DNA from: Poseidonocella pacifica
Lineage (GTDB): Bacteria; Pseudomonadota; Alphaproteobacteria; Rhodobacterales; Rhodobacteraceae
DNA length: 64,000 nucleotides
Direction: 5' to 3'
NCBI RefSeq assembly: GCF_900111875.1
Contig: NZ_FOJU01000001.1
Location: forward strand, 1,025,186-1,089,185
Part shown: positions 54,970-62,684 of the stretch, piece after piece
How positions within the stretch are numbered: the first letter of the stretch is position 1
Layout of the letters: every line of letters starts with the position of its first letter
Position numbers and translations under genes: made by a program
The notes under the pieces: model-generated
Seen by the model: only the letters and a program-made list of their open reading frames with translations
Database searches by the model: none
Told to the model about the DNA's origin: nothing

Positions 54970-56193
54970 TCAGTTCGGGATCAGTTTCAGGGGCAACCGG
55001 TCGAGCGCGTGGATGGCGTTGTTGGGCCGCCAGACGGCTTCGCCCGCCGGTTCGATCCGAGCGACCTTGCGCGCCATGACCGACAGCACCGCCTCAAGTT
55101 CTCCACGGGCGATGTTTTGACCGACACAGCCATGAATGCCCGCCCCAAAGGCCATATGGCCCACCGGCTTGCGGTCAACGCGGAAGGCCTCGGGATCATG
55201 CCATTTCGCTGGGTCCATATTGGCCGCTCCCAACGCGCACATGATCTTCGCTCCCTCGGGAACCGGATAGCCCGCGATCTCGGCGTCGAGGTTCGCCGTG
55301 CGCAGGAAGGTGTGGACCGGCGATGTATACCGCAGGACCTCCTCGAAACACGGGCGGATGAGCAAGGTATTCGCCTTCAACACCTCCCATTGATCGGGGT
55401 TTTGCGACAGGCACCACAGGGCATTGCCAATGCCGGTCACGGTTGTATCCACCCCTGCGGACAGGAAGGATCGCACCAGCATGGCGGCTTCTTCATGTGA
55501 AATCTCACCCGCATCAGCAGCGCTATAGACAAGCGCGCCAAGGCCATCGTCAGTCAGGCGATCGCGGGCGCAGGCGGCGGTGATCCATCCGCCCACTTCG
55601 GGTGCCCGTTCCATGGCGCGGCGGCGCAAGTCGTTATCAGGCCCGACAGCATTGAAAACGATGGCCCCGTAGTCGACGAGGTGTCGCGCATTCACGTCCT
55701 TCATCCCAACGGCCGCGGGAAACACAGTGGTCGGAAAGGCCTCGGCAAGATCGACAACCCCCTCGATCTCGGACTTTTCCAGCAACCGGTCGACCAGAAC
55801 CTCCGCTGCGGCTGTGAAATCGTTCATCAGCGTTCGCACGATCTTTGGCGACAGCGCCTTCGACATCACCTTGCGGGTCTTGGTATGATCCGGCGGGTCC
55901 ACTTCGAGGATGATCGATGGCGGACGCCACGGTTTTTCCAACTTGAAATCATTCAGGCCAATGCCGCGCGACGAAACAAAGTTTTCGTGATCCGAAAACG
56001 TCTTGCGCGTCTCGTCATAACGTCCCACGGCCAGAACACTGTATCGCGGGATATAGACCAACGGCCCGGCGTCGCGCAGCGCCGCGTGATACGGCGCGGG
56101 ATCGAGCAGGATTTCATCGGAATAGGGATCGATGTCGAGCACCGGAATAGATGGGTCGGGTGTCAGCGGGCGGTGGCCTTCGATCAGGGTCAT
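54970..56193 (-). CDS. CYP199-like cytochrome P450
   Basis: A 407-residue soluble P450. Conserved elements are the I-helix AGVDTTVTGIG with the acid-alcohol Asp-Thr pair, EEVLRYTSP with the ExxR, and the heme-binding FGAGIHGCVGQ with Cys356. The N-terminal region SSRGIGLNDFKLEKPWRPPS closely matches, from memory, the CYP199A family of Rhodopseudomonas palustris, which oxidises para-substituted benzoates and cinnamates (O-demethylation of 4-methoxybenzoate). It lies 11 bp after livF in an operon with ferredoxin, reductase and a Liv-type transporter. The substrate is therefore probably a para-substituted aromatic acid (inference). Confidence 0.95.
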   Translation of the reverse strand: MTLIEGHRPLTPDPSIPVLDIDPYSDEILLDPAPYHAALRDAGPLVYIPRYSVLAVGRYDETRKTFSDHENFVSSRGIGLNDFKLEKPWRPPSIILEVDPPDHTKTRKVMSKALSPKIVRTLMNDFTAAAEVLVDRLLEKSEIEGVVDLAEAFPTTVFPAAVGMKDVNARHLVDYGAIVFNAVGPDNDLRRRAMERAPEVGGWITAACARDRLTDDGLGALVYSAADAGEISHEEAAMLVRSFLSAGVDTTVTGIGNALWCLSQNPDQWEVLKANTLLIRPCFEEVLRYTSPVHTFLRTANLDAEIAGYPVPEGAKIMCALGAANMDPAKWHDPEAFRVDRKPVGHMAFGAGIHGCVGQNIARGELEAVLSVMARKVARIEPAGEAVWRPNNAIHALDRLPLKLIPN

Positions 56194-56204
56194 AAGGTGT
56201 CCTT

Positions 56205-56912
56205 TCAGGCGCTGAGCGCCACGCCGATATGGCGGTTGAGCAAATCCGGGCGCGCCAGCAACTCGGTGGCTGGCCCTTCATGGACAATGGCGCCATTGGC
56301 CATCAGCACCGCGCGATCAGCAAATTTCAGGGCTGCGGTCGCGTGCTGTTCGACCAGAACAACCGATCGGCGACCGTCGTTGCAGAGGTCCTCGAACACC
56401 TGCATGAGCTGTTCGCAGATCACCGGCGCCAGCCCTTCGAGAGGTTCGTCGAGCAAGATGACGTCAGGTTCGGTCATGAGGGTGCGTGCAATGGCAAGCA
56501 TCTGTTGCTCCCCACCCGAAAGCTGCCCGCCGCCGTTCTTGCGGCGCTCCTTGAGACGCGGAAACAGCGCATAGGCCTCGTCGAGCGTGGCACTACCGCG
56601 CTTGGCCGACAGCAGGTTTTCCTCGACGGTCAGTGATTTGAAGATGTCACGGGTTTGCGGGACAAGACCGAGCCCGAGGCTGGATCGCTTGTGCGGCGAG
56701 AGACCGTGAATGGGGGCACCATTGAGGGTAACAGTCCCTTCGTGCAACTTCGCCAGCCCCATGATCGTGGCCAGAAGCGTGGTCTTGCCCGCGCCGTTTC
56801 GTCCGATCACCGCCAGCCGTTCGCCGGGGCGTAGATTCAGGTTCACCCGGTCCAGAACATGGGTCGGCCCGTAGCCCGAGGTTACATTCGTCAAAGTCAG
56901 GCCGTCAGTCAT
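56205..56912 (-). CDS. livF: Branched-chain-type ABC transporter ATPase LivF
   Basis: A 235-residue ATPase. Walker A is GRNGAGKTT, the signature is LSGGEQQ and Walker B is VILLDEPLEGLAP, with the LivF-typical C-terminus. It overlaps livG by 8 bp and is followed 11 bp later by the P450 gene. The Liv family covers amino acids and, in many alphaproteobacteria, aromatic acids; the P450 beside it favours the latter here. Confidence 0.94.
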   Translation of the reverse strand: MTDGLTLTNVTSGYGPTHVLDRVNLNLRPGERLAVIGRNGAGKTTLLATIMGLAKLHEGTVTLNGAPIHGLSPHKRSSLGLGLVPQTRDIFKSLTVEENLLSAKRGSATLDEAYALFPRLKERRKNGGGQLSGGEQQMLAIARTLMTEPDVILLDEPLEGLAPVICEQLMQVFEDLCNDGRRSVVLVEQHATAALKFADRAVLMANGAIVHEGPATELLARPDLLNRHIGVALSA

Positions 56913-57651
56913 GGCCGCCTCCTAGGTAAAGCTCGCGCACCTGCGCATCTGCGGCGATGTCCTCCGGCGTGCCTTCGGTCAGGATACGACCCTGCACCAG
57001 CACAACGATCTGGCGCGCCACACGGAACACCAGATCCATGTCATGCTCGATGATCAGCACGGCCAGATCCTCGGGCAGCCGCTCAATGGCATCGACGATG
57101 AGGTGGGTTTCCGACGACGGCACCCCGGCCGCAGGTTCATCGAGGATCAGAACACGTGGTTTCAGCGCAAGGGTCAGCGCCAGTTCCACAAGCCGCTGCT
57201 GGCCATAGGCCAGATCAGCAACCTTGCGGTCCGCCAATCCGCCGAGCGCGAATTGGCCAAGCAGGTCGTCAACTTCGGCCTCGATCGCTGTGTGACCATT
57301 CGCGCGGCCTATAAAGCCAAAGCCGCGGCGTTCGCGCTCCAGGATCGGCAGACGAAGGTTTTCCCGCACGGTAAGGTCGCGGAACAGCGTGGTGATCTGA
57401 AACGTCTTGGCGATGCCCAACCGCACACGTTGCGCTTCGTTCAGTCTGCCGATGTCACTACCGTCGAACCGGATAGTGCCGGATGTCGGCGTCAGAATGC
57501 CGGTGACAAGGTTCGAAAACGTGCTTTTGCCCGCGCCGTTTGGACCGATCAGTGCCTTGCGGTCACCCGGCATCAGGTCGAAATCGATGTCCTCAGAGAC
57601 GGTCAGCCCGCCGAAACGTTTGGACAGCCCCCTGACCTCAAGACCCTGCAT
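56905..57651 (-). CDS. livG: Branched-chain-type ABC transporter ATPase LivG
   Basis: A 248-residue ATPase. Walker A is GPNGAGKST, and the signature region [36 protein letters not shown] carries the Liv-type YGQQR instead of LSGGQ and the Walker B. The C-terminus has RILTEGTPEDIAADAQVRELYLG. It overlaps livM by 14 bp. Confidence 0.94.
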   Translation of the reverse strand: MQGLEVRGLSKRFGGLTVSEDIDFDLMPGDRKALIGPNGAGKSTFSNLVTGILTPTSGTIRFDGSDIGRLNEAQRVRLGIAKTFQITTLFRDLTVRENLRLPILERERRGFGFIGRANGHTAIEAEVDDLLGQFALGGLADRKVADLAYGQQRLVELALTLALKPRVLILDEPAAGVPSSETHLIVDAIERLPEDLAVLIIEHDMDLVFRVARQIVVLVQGRILTEGTPEDIAADAQVRELYLGGGHD

Positions 57652-58591
57652 GACGACCTCCTTTCAGCAGACGGGTGATGGCCGGGGGCGCCGAAATGAC
57701 CCCCTTGGGCAAGAAGAAGACCACGGCAAGCACCAGCGCGCCGATGACGAAGAGCCAGTTGAACGGATCGTTGGCCGCCGCCCAGTGATGCACGAACATG
57801 AAGATGAGCGTCCCAAGAACCGCGCCATAAAGCCGCCCAGTGCCGCCGAGGATCAACATGATCAGCGCCTCTGCCGAGAGCGTGAAAGAGAAGCTTTCGA
57901 GGCTGACCAACTGCGTGATCTGGGCCGAGAGCGCGCCTGCGATACCGGCGATGCCGCCGCCGATCGTATAGGCGGTGATCCGGCGCCAGTAGACCGAGAC
58001 ACCGATGGCGGCCATGCGCTCTGGGCTTTCGTGGATGCCGCGCAATGACAGGCCCAGCGGCGCGCGGCTCAGCAGGGCCAAAACGACAAACACGACGGCG
58101 ACGACGGCCAGCGCGTACCAGAAGCCGGTCTTGCCGATGAAATCAAAGGCGAAAAGACCCAGAACAGGTTCCATCCTGATGCCGCGCAACCCATCCGCAC
58201 CGCCGGTCACGTCGCGCGCCTTGTTGGCGATCTCGAGGCAGATCGACGCGACCGCGATGGACAGCATGATAAGCGTCAGCCCCTGAGTGCGCATAAGGAC
58301 AAGGCCGGAGACGAAAGCGAGCATTGCCCCCGCTCCGGCACCGACAAACAAACCGGCGACAGGATCTGCCCAGACGTGAATTGCGAACAATCCGGCGGCA
58401 TAGGCCCCTGCCCCGTAAAGTGCCGCCTGGCCCAGCGTGGCAATGCCCGCATAGCCAAGCACCAGATCGAGCGACAAGACCAACACGACCATGATCAAGA
58501 TGCGGGTCAAAAAGGCGAGGTTGAACGGCAGCGCAAAGTAAAGCACCACGGCGAGGATCAGAAGGAGAAGCGGGGGACCCCAGGATTTCAT
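57638..58591 (-). CDS. livM: Branched-chain-type ABC transporter permease LivM
   Basis: A 317-residue permease with about nine hydrophobic helices and the LivM motifs LDLVLGYAGIATLGQAALYGAGAYAAGLFA and GLSLRGIHESPERMAAIGVSVYWRRITAYTIGGGIAGIAGAL. ATG 58591 overlaps the livH stop as ATGA. An open frame continuing upstream to 58987 lies inside livH and is not used. Confidence 0.93.
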   Translation of the reverse strand: MKSWGPPLLLLILAVVLYFALPFNLAFLTRILIMVVLVLSLDLVLGYAGIATLGQAALYGAGAYAAGLFAIHVWADPVAGLFVGAGAGAMLAFVSGLVLMRTQGLTLIMLSIAVASICLEIANKARDVTGGADGLRGIRMEPVLGLFAFDFIGKTGFWYALAVVAVVFVVLALLSRAPLGLSLRGIHESPERMAAIGVSVYWRRITAYTIGGGIAGIAGALSAQITQLVSLESFSFTLSAEALIMLILGGTGRLYGAVLGTLIFMFVHHWAAANDPFNWLFVIGALVLAVVFFLPKGVISAPPAITRLLKGGRHAGS

Positions 58592-59454
58592 GCGTGTGCC
58601 TTCCCGAGCAGGCCTTGCGGGCGCAGGGCCAGCAGGATGATGACGAAAGTGAAAAATACGATCGTGGCGTAATCGGGCACGAGGTAGCGGGTGGCGGTCT
58701 CCAGCGTACCCAGCCCCAGAGCGGCCACGAATGATCCCGAGATGGACCCCATGCCGCCGACTGCGACGACGATTAGGAACAGCACCATGTATCGAACCGG
58801 GTAATAGGCATCGATCGGCAGGATCTCGGCCCCAAGGATGCCGCCGAGCGCGGCCAGGCCGGCACCAAGGCCAAAGGCCGCCATGAAGATCCAGTCGGTG
58901 TCGATGCCAAGGGCCGAGGCGGTGCCGCGGTTGTCCACGGCGGCGCGCAGGCGAATTCCAAAGAGTGTCCGGTCCAGCAGCAGCCACAGTCCGAGGATCG
59001 AGACCAGACCAGCCGCAATGACCACGAGGCGATGCACCGGCAGGGTTCGGAACCCGAGATCGACGCTTTGCTTCAGGCTATCGGGCAGCGGAATGCTGAG
59101 CAGAGACGAGCCTTGCCAGAGATTGACCGAGGCGATCATCAAGAAGGTCAGGCCGATGGTGGCCAATACCTGTTGCAAATCGCCGAAACCATAGATGCGA
59201 CGGTAGATCAGTCGCTCAAGCGGCAGCGAAACAGCGATCGTGGCGACAATGGCCAGAAGCGCAGCGGGCCAGAAGGGCAAGCCAAGTTCCTGCCCGAACC
59301 AATGGGCAAAGGTGCCGCCCAACAGGGCAAAGCCCCCGTGTGCCAGGTTCACGACCCGCATCAGCCCCATCGTGACCGACAGGCCCACCGAGATCATGAA
59401 GAGGATCATCCCGTAGGCGATCCCGTCCACGGCTATATTCAGAAATAAGGTCAT
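58588..59454 (-). CDS. livH: Branched-chain-type ABC transporter permease LivH
   Basis: A 288-residue permease with eight or so hydrophobic helices and the LivH start (LFLNIAVDGIAYGMILFMISVGLSVTMGLMRVVNLAHGGFALLGGTFA), where NLAHG is the family hallmark. ATG 59454 is chosen rather than upstream starts. It follows the binding-protein gene after a 69-bp spacer containing a stable hairpin. Confidence 0.93.
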   Translation of the reverse strand: MTLFLNIAVDGIAYGMILFMISVGLSVTMGLMRVVNLAHGGFALLGGTFAHWFGQELGLPFWPAALLAIVATIAVSLPLERLIYRRIYGFGDLQQVLATIGLTFLMIASVNLWQGSSLLSIPLPDSLKQSVDLGFRTLPVHRLVVIAAGLVSILGLWLLLDRTLFGIRLRAAVDNRGTASALGIDTDWIFMAAFGLGAGLAALGGILGAEILPIDAYYPVRYMVLFLIVVAVGGMGSISGSFVAALGLGTLETATRYLVPDYATIVFFTFVIILLALRPQGLLGKAHA

Positions 59455-59490
59455 GAGGTCAGTCCGGTAAGGAGCAATCGCAAGGATCAT

Positions 59491-59517
59491 GACGGGCCGG
59501 TGTCATCCCGGCCCGTC
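59491..59517. terminator. Stem-loop between binding protein and livH
   Basis: GACGGGCCGG and CCGGCCCGTC form a perfect 10-bp stem with a 7-base loop, starting 6 bp after the binding-protein stop. As with the hairpin at 29112-29146, it has no T-run and probably sets the ratio of binding protein to permease by partial termination or 3'-end protection. Confidence 0.75.
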
Positions 59518-59523
59518 GCGGAA

Positions 59524-60690
59524 TCATTGGGTCCAGCCCAAATCACCGACGGTGGCAATGATCCCCTGCTCACGGTTCACAAGCTCTCCGGTCTGCGCGT
59601 CGCGCTCCACTTCCCGGATATAGACATTCTGAACCAAGGTGCGCGCCTCTGGGTCCATCGAGACAGGGCCACGCGGGCTTTCCCATTCGAGGCCAAGCGC
59701 CGATTGCACCGCGGCCGGGCCATCGCTGCCTGCTGCTTCGACCATTTGATAGATCAGGTGCGTGCCATCATATGCGCCAACCGAGGCCCAGTTGGCCACG
59801 GCGTCGGGGAAAAGCTCATTGAGCTTTGATTTGAAGGCCGCGTTGGCCTCAGAGTCGTGGTCACCGGAATAGTGATAAGCCGTGGTCAAACCGATGGCGT
59901 CATCACCCAGCCCCTGCAAATTGACTTCCTCTGTTTCAGCCGTGCCGAGGAACTTGATCCCGGCATCCGCAAGCCCGTTCTCATTGTAGGTCTTGGTATA
60001 GGTAAAGGTCGGCGGGCCACCGGGCAGGAAGGTGAAGACAGCATCCGGTGCCGCATCGCGCACGCGCTGGATGAAGGGTGTGAAATCCGTGGTGGAAAGC
60101 GGCATTCGGATCGCGTCAACAACTTTGCCACCCTTCGCCTCAAAGGCTGCCTTGAACGCGTTTTCTGCGTCGATACCGGGGCCATAGTCGGTCACGGTCG
60201 TTGCCGCCGTTTGCATCCCCTGATCATAGGCCCACTCCGCCAGTGGCGCGGATACCTGCCAAAGCGTGTAGCTGGTGCGCAGGTAGAAATCGCTCTCTTT
60301 GTTGATCGACGAAGTGGCGGCGTTGAAGATCACTGTGGGTGTCTGGCTCTGTTCGATCAGCGGGGCCACGGCCAGTGCGTTGGGTGTGAAAGTGAACCCG
60401 GCCAGGTAGTCGACTTGATCCCGGATCAGAAGCTCTTGCGCCAGGCTGCGCGACTGGTCGGGGTTCGGGCCGCCCACGTCCTTGTAGATGAATTCAATCT
60501 CGTGCTCGCCCGCAGAGGAGCCATTCTGCGCCACATAGGTTTCGATGGCTTCCTGATATTGCTTGCCATAGATCGCAAACGGACCGGAAAAAGGCGCTAT
60601 GACGCCAACTTTGATTGTGTCGCCGAACGCCGCGCCGGATACAGCTGTACTGATCGCGGCAAGAAGCGCCGCGGAGATGAAACGGTTCAT
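59524..60690 (-). CDS. Liv-type ABC transporter substrate-binding protein (probable aromatic acid)
   Basis: A 388-residue periplasmic binding protein of the peripla_BP_6 type. A signal peptide (FISAALLAAISTAVSGAAFG) is followed by IKVGVIAPFSGPFAIYGKQYQEAIETYVAQNG, FIYKDVGGPNPDQSRSLAQELLIRDQVDYLAGF and ADYGPGIDAENAFKAAFEAKGGKVV-like segments. It is first in the nine-gene operon running to the MarR gene. ATG 60690 gives the proper signal peptide; the ORF is open 22 residues further upstream. Substrate identity is inferred from the CYP199-like P450. Confidence 0.93.
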   Translation of the reverse strand: MNRFISAALLAAISTAVSGAAFGDTIKVGVIAPFSGPFAIYGKQYQEAIETYVAQNGSSAGEHEIEFIYKDVGGPNPDQSRSLAQELLIRDQVDYLAGFTFTPNALAVAPLIEQSQTPTVIFNAATSSINKESDFYLRTSYTLWQVSAPLAEWAYDQGMQTAATTVTDYGPGIDAENAFKAAFEAKGGKVVDAIRMPLSTTDFTPFIQRVRDAAPDAVFTFLPGGPPTFTYTKTYNENGLADAGIKFLGTAETEEVNLQGLGDDAIGLTTAYHYSGDHDSEANAAFKSKLNELFPDAVANWASVGAYDGTHLIYQMVEAAGSDGPAAVQSALGLEWESPRGPVSMDPEARTLVQNVYIREVERDAQTGELVNREQGIIATVGDLGWTQ

Positions 60691-61037
60691 GAAATCCTCC
60701 CAGAATGCAGTCATCCCCTCCCAAGGATGACGAGTTGATGAATCAACTAGGTGCACGATATCGAGTTGAATTGATAAGTCAACTCACAACTTCCGTTCCG
60801 CGAAATGCCTAAGACGATGAGACGCGAGGATGGAACGCCGGCGCTGTCCGCGTTTTGAAACCGGGCACCAACCTACCGCTCCGCCGAAGTCCTTGTGATA
60901 CGGTGCAACCCGAGTTCGCGGCGAGATGGCGACTTCAGGCAGTACGAACGTCATCACTCCATGGGCCGCGGTATCTATGGCCTCGGCGCGTGACGGGTGG
61001 AGAATGTCATCGCGCACCCATCTAAACGCAGAGACGT
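60691..61037. other. Upstream region of the aromatic-acid operon
   Basis: A 347-bp gap between the operon head and the LysE stop. Its left part carries the promoter and two inverted repeats described separately (60733-60785). The remaining 250 bp shows no gene; a 103-codon frame at 60784-61095 overlaps the lysE end and the operator and is not convincing. Confidence 0.6.
60733..60785 (-). promoter_or_regulatory. Promoter with two inverted repeats, probable MarR operators
   Basis: On the minus strand TTGACT (60782-60777) and TATCGT (60760-60755) are spaced 16 bp, a sigma70-like promoter with start near 60748. One inverted repeat (GAGTTGA-N9-TCAACTC, 60763-60785) covers the -35 and spacer. A second (AGTTGAT-GA-ATCAACT, 60733-60748) covers the start and first transcribed bases. 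Both share the half-site AGTTGA. The layout is that of a repressed promoter, and the MarR gene at the operon end is the natural candidate. Confidence 0.72.
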
Positions 61038-61673
61038 CTATGCCCGGCGATGCACCGCCAGGATTCCGGCTAACCCCAGAAGAACCGTGCCACATATCCG
61101 ATCAACCCACAGCGCGCCGCCATGACGCAAAGCCCGGATCGCCCTTGCCCCCAATGCGGCGTAGACGGCCATCACCAACAGATCAATGCCGATGAACACA
61201 GCAGCAAGCGCCAGATACTGTCCTGCAATCGGAGCGCTGGTATCGACGAATTGCGGCAAGAGTGCTGCGCAAAACAGATAGCCTTTTGGGTTGGTTACGG
61301 CGACGAAAAAGCTCTTGCCGAACACCGCCCGGCGCGATTTGACCACGCCATTGGCGGCGGTTGGCGACGGTGCCAACGCGCCGCAAGGACCCGACGAGTT
61401 GCGCAACATTCTCAGACCGAGCCAGGCAAGGTACAGGACCCCGATCCATTTAACGATGCCGAACAGAATCGATGAGGTCATCAACAAGGCCCCCAACCCG
61501 AACGCGGCGGCGCAGATCAAAACGAGATCAGACAGAACGGCCCCCGCCATCCCGAAACAGGCGTGCGCAAACCCGAAACGCGATCCGTTGGAGAGGGCCA
61601 ACAGGACGGTCGGCCCCGGCGTTATGACCGCGGCGAAAACGACAACTGCGAATGTCAGCAAGGTGGCATCCAT
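61038..61673 (-). CDS. LysE/RhtB-family amino-acid or metabolite exporter
   Basis: A 211-residue inner-membrane exporter with about six hydrophobic helices. Family motifs are FAAVITPGPTVLLALSNGSRFGFAHACFGMAGAVLSDLVLI and FFVAVTNPKGYLFCAALLPQFVD. ATG 61673 shares a base with the stop of the upstream DUF1772 gene. The exported compound is unknown. It is the last gene of a three-gene run opposite the TetR gene. Confidence 0.92.
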   Translation of the reverse strand: MDATLLTFAVVVFAAVITPGPTVLLALSNGSRFGFAHACFGMAGAVLSDLVLICAAAFGLGALLMTSSILFGIVKWIGVLYLAWLGLRMLRNSSGPCGALAPSPTAANGVVKSRRAVFGKSFFVAVTNPKGYLFCAALLPQFVDTSAPIAGQYLALAAVFIGIDLLVMAVYAALGARAIRALRHGGALWVDRICGTVLLGLAGILAVHRRA

Positions 61674-62176
61674 CACTTCGAACCTTCCTTCAGGTGGATA
61701 AGCGCGTATCCCGACATGAGAAGTGCAAGACCGGAGGCGAAAGTGCGGATGATGTTCCAGTTCTGCCAAGGGCCGGAATAGGCGTTCCAGATGCGAAGCG
61801 CTTCCTCACCGTCTACAGGGACTGGTGTTGCCGCCAGAGCTTCGTTCATTGGCACGTTCACAGTCATTGTCACGGCGAACGCCCCCGCCAAATAGACGCC
61901 AGCAGCCCCAATGAAGCCACGGGCGGATCTGTGGCGGCCCAGTCGCCATCCGACAAGCGCGGCAGAGATCAAAACGACGGGTGTCAGGAAGAATGCCGGA
62001 AAGAAAATGGCGTTCCGTACAGAGGCGTTCATGGCTTGCATCGCCTGTATGGCGACCACGGGATCAGCGGCATCCAGCCCCCACATCGTGGAACAGACCC
62101 AAGCATAGAAAAAGCCAAAGATCGCGCCGCAGAAGACGTTTGATACCAGTGCGAGGGCGGACAATGCATGGGGCAT
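61673..62176 (-). CDS. DUF1772 (anthrone oxygenase-like) membrane protein
   Basis: A 167-residue membrane protein of the DUF1772 group, which includes fungal anthrone oxygenases. It has four hydrophobic helices, and the family signature is near VTMTVNVPMNEALAAT and IWNAYSGPWQNWNIIRTFASGLALL (the N-VP-N and W-xx-W-N-xx-R pattern). ATG 62176 overlaps the upstream stop as TGATG. Family activity in bacteria is mostly unproven. It is part of the TetR-controlled run. Confidence 0.88.
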   Translation of the reverse strand: MPHALSALALVSNVFCGAIFGFFYAWVCSTMWGLDAADPVVAIQAMQAMNASVRNAIFFPAFFLTPVVLISAALVGWRLGRHRSARGFIGAAGVYLAGAFAVTMTVNVPMNEALAATPVPVDGEEALRIWNAYSGPWQNWNIIRTFASGLALLMSGYALIHLKEGSK

Positions 62177-62598
62177 CAGGCTACCTTCCCCGCGCCGCTT
62201 TCGGTGGCAGGAAACCCATTGGCAGCGGCGGCAATCTGGCGACGCGCGGCGCGACCGATTTGCGTCAGAATGACTATTGCGGCCAACTGGCCGGTGACGA
62301 CGGCGGGCCATATCAACCCGATCTGCGCGTCGAAGTATTTTTGCGGACCGAAAGACACCAGCGCCAAAAGCGCGGCAAACCCGCTGAGACCGCGCCCTGC
62401 CCTTCCCGTGTTTGGTCCCGTTACCATGGCCGCGATCGCGGTTGAAATTGCGGCGCCCAAGAATGGGGCCATGCCGAATAGCGGGATCGCGGCCGGGGGG
62501 TGCGGCGGAACACCGGCGTACAGCGCCGTCAGCATGATGAGTTGCAGAACGACCAAGGTCGCAAGAGCCGCAGTGATCGGACGGTCTGAAATCAGCAT
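62176..62598 (-). CDS. Small hydrophobic membrane protein, unknown
   Basis: A 140-residue protein with four predicted membrane segments (ALATLVVLQLIMLTALYAGV, PLFGMAPFLGAAISTAIAAMV, GLSGFAALLALVSFGPQKYF, IWPAVVTGQLAAIVILTQIG). I do not recognise a family. It precedes the DUF1772 gene with overlapping stop and start and is separated from the TetR start by the operator region. ATG 62598 is preferred to 62610. Confidence 0.75.
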   Translation of the reverse strand: MLISDRPITAALATLVVLQLIMLTALYAGVPPHPPAAIPLFGMAPFLGAAISTAIAAMVTGPNTGRAGRGLSGFAALLALVSFGPQKYFDAQIGLIWPAVVTGQLAAIVILTQIGRAARRQIAAAANGFPATESGAGKVA

Positions 62599-62613
62599 GA
62601 TGCACCTCAAAGG

Positions 62614-62657
62614 CGTAATTTGTGTTACGGTTGCTTATATCCGTAATCTCCGTTACG
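62614..62657. promoter_or_regulatory. Two CGTAA-N6-TTACG operators for the TetR regulator
   Basis: Identical-arm inverted repeats lie at 62614-62629 and 62642-62657 (centres 28 bp apart) in the 86-bp divergent gap between the membrane-protein gene and the TetR gene. The sequence TTGCTTATAT between them could hold promoter elements. The arrangement is that of a TetR-family regulator repressing both directions. Confidence 0.8.
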
Positions 62658-62684
62658 AAAGCTGTCAACCGACAGGACAAAGCC

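Noticed and set aside
60784..61095. A 103-codon minus-strand frame between the operon head and lysE
   Set aside because: It overlaps both the lysE 3' end and the promoter repeats, lacks homology and has no ribosome-binding site.
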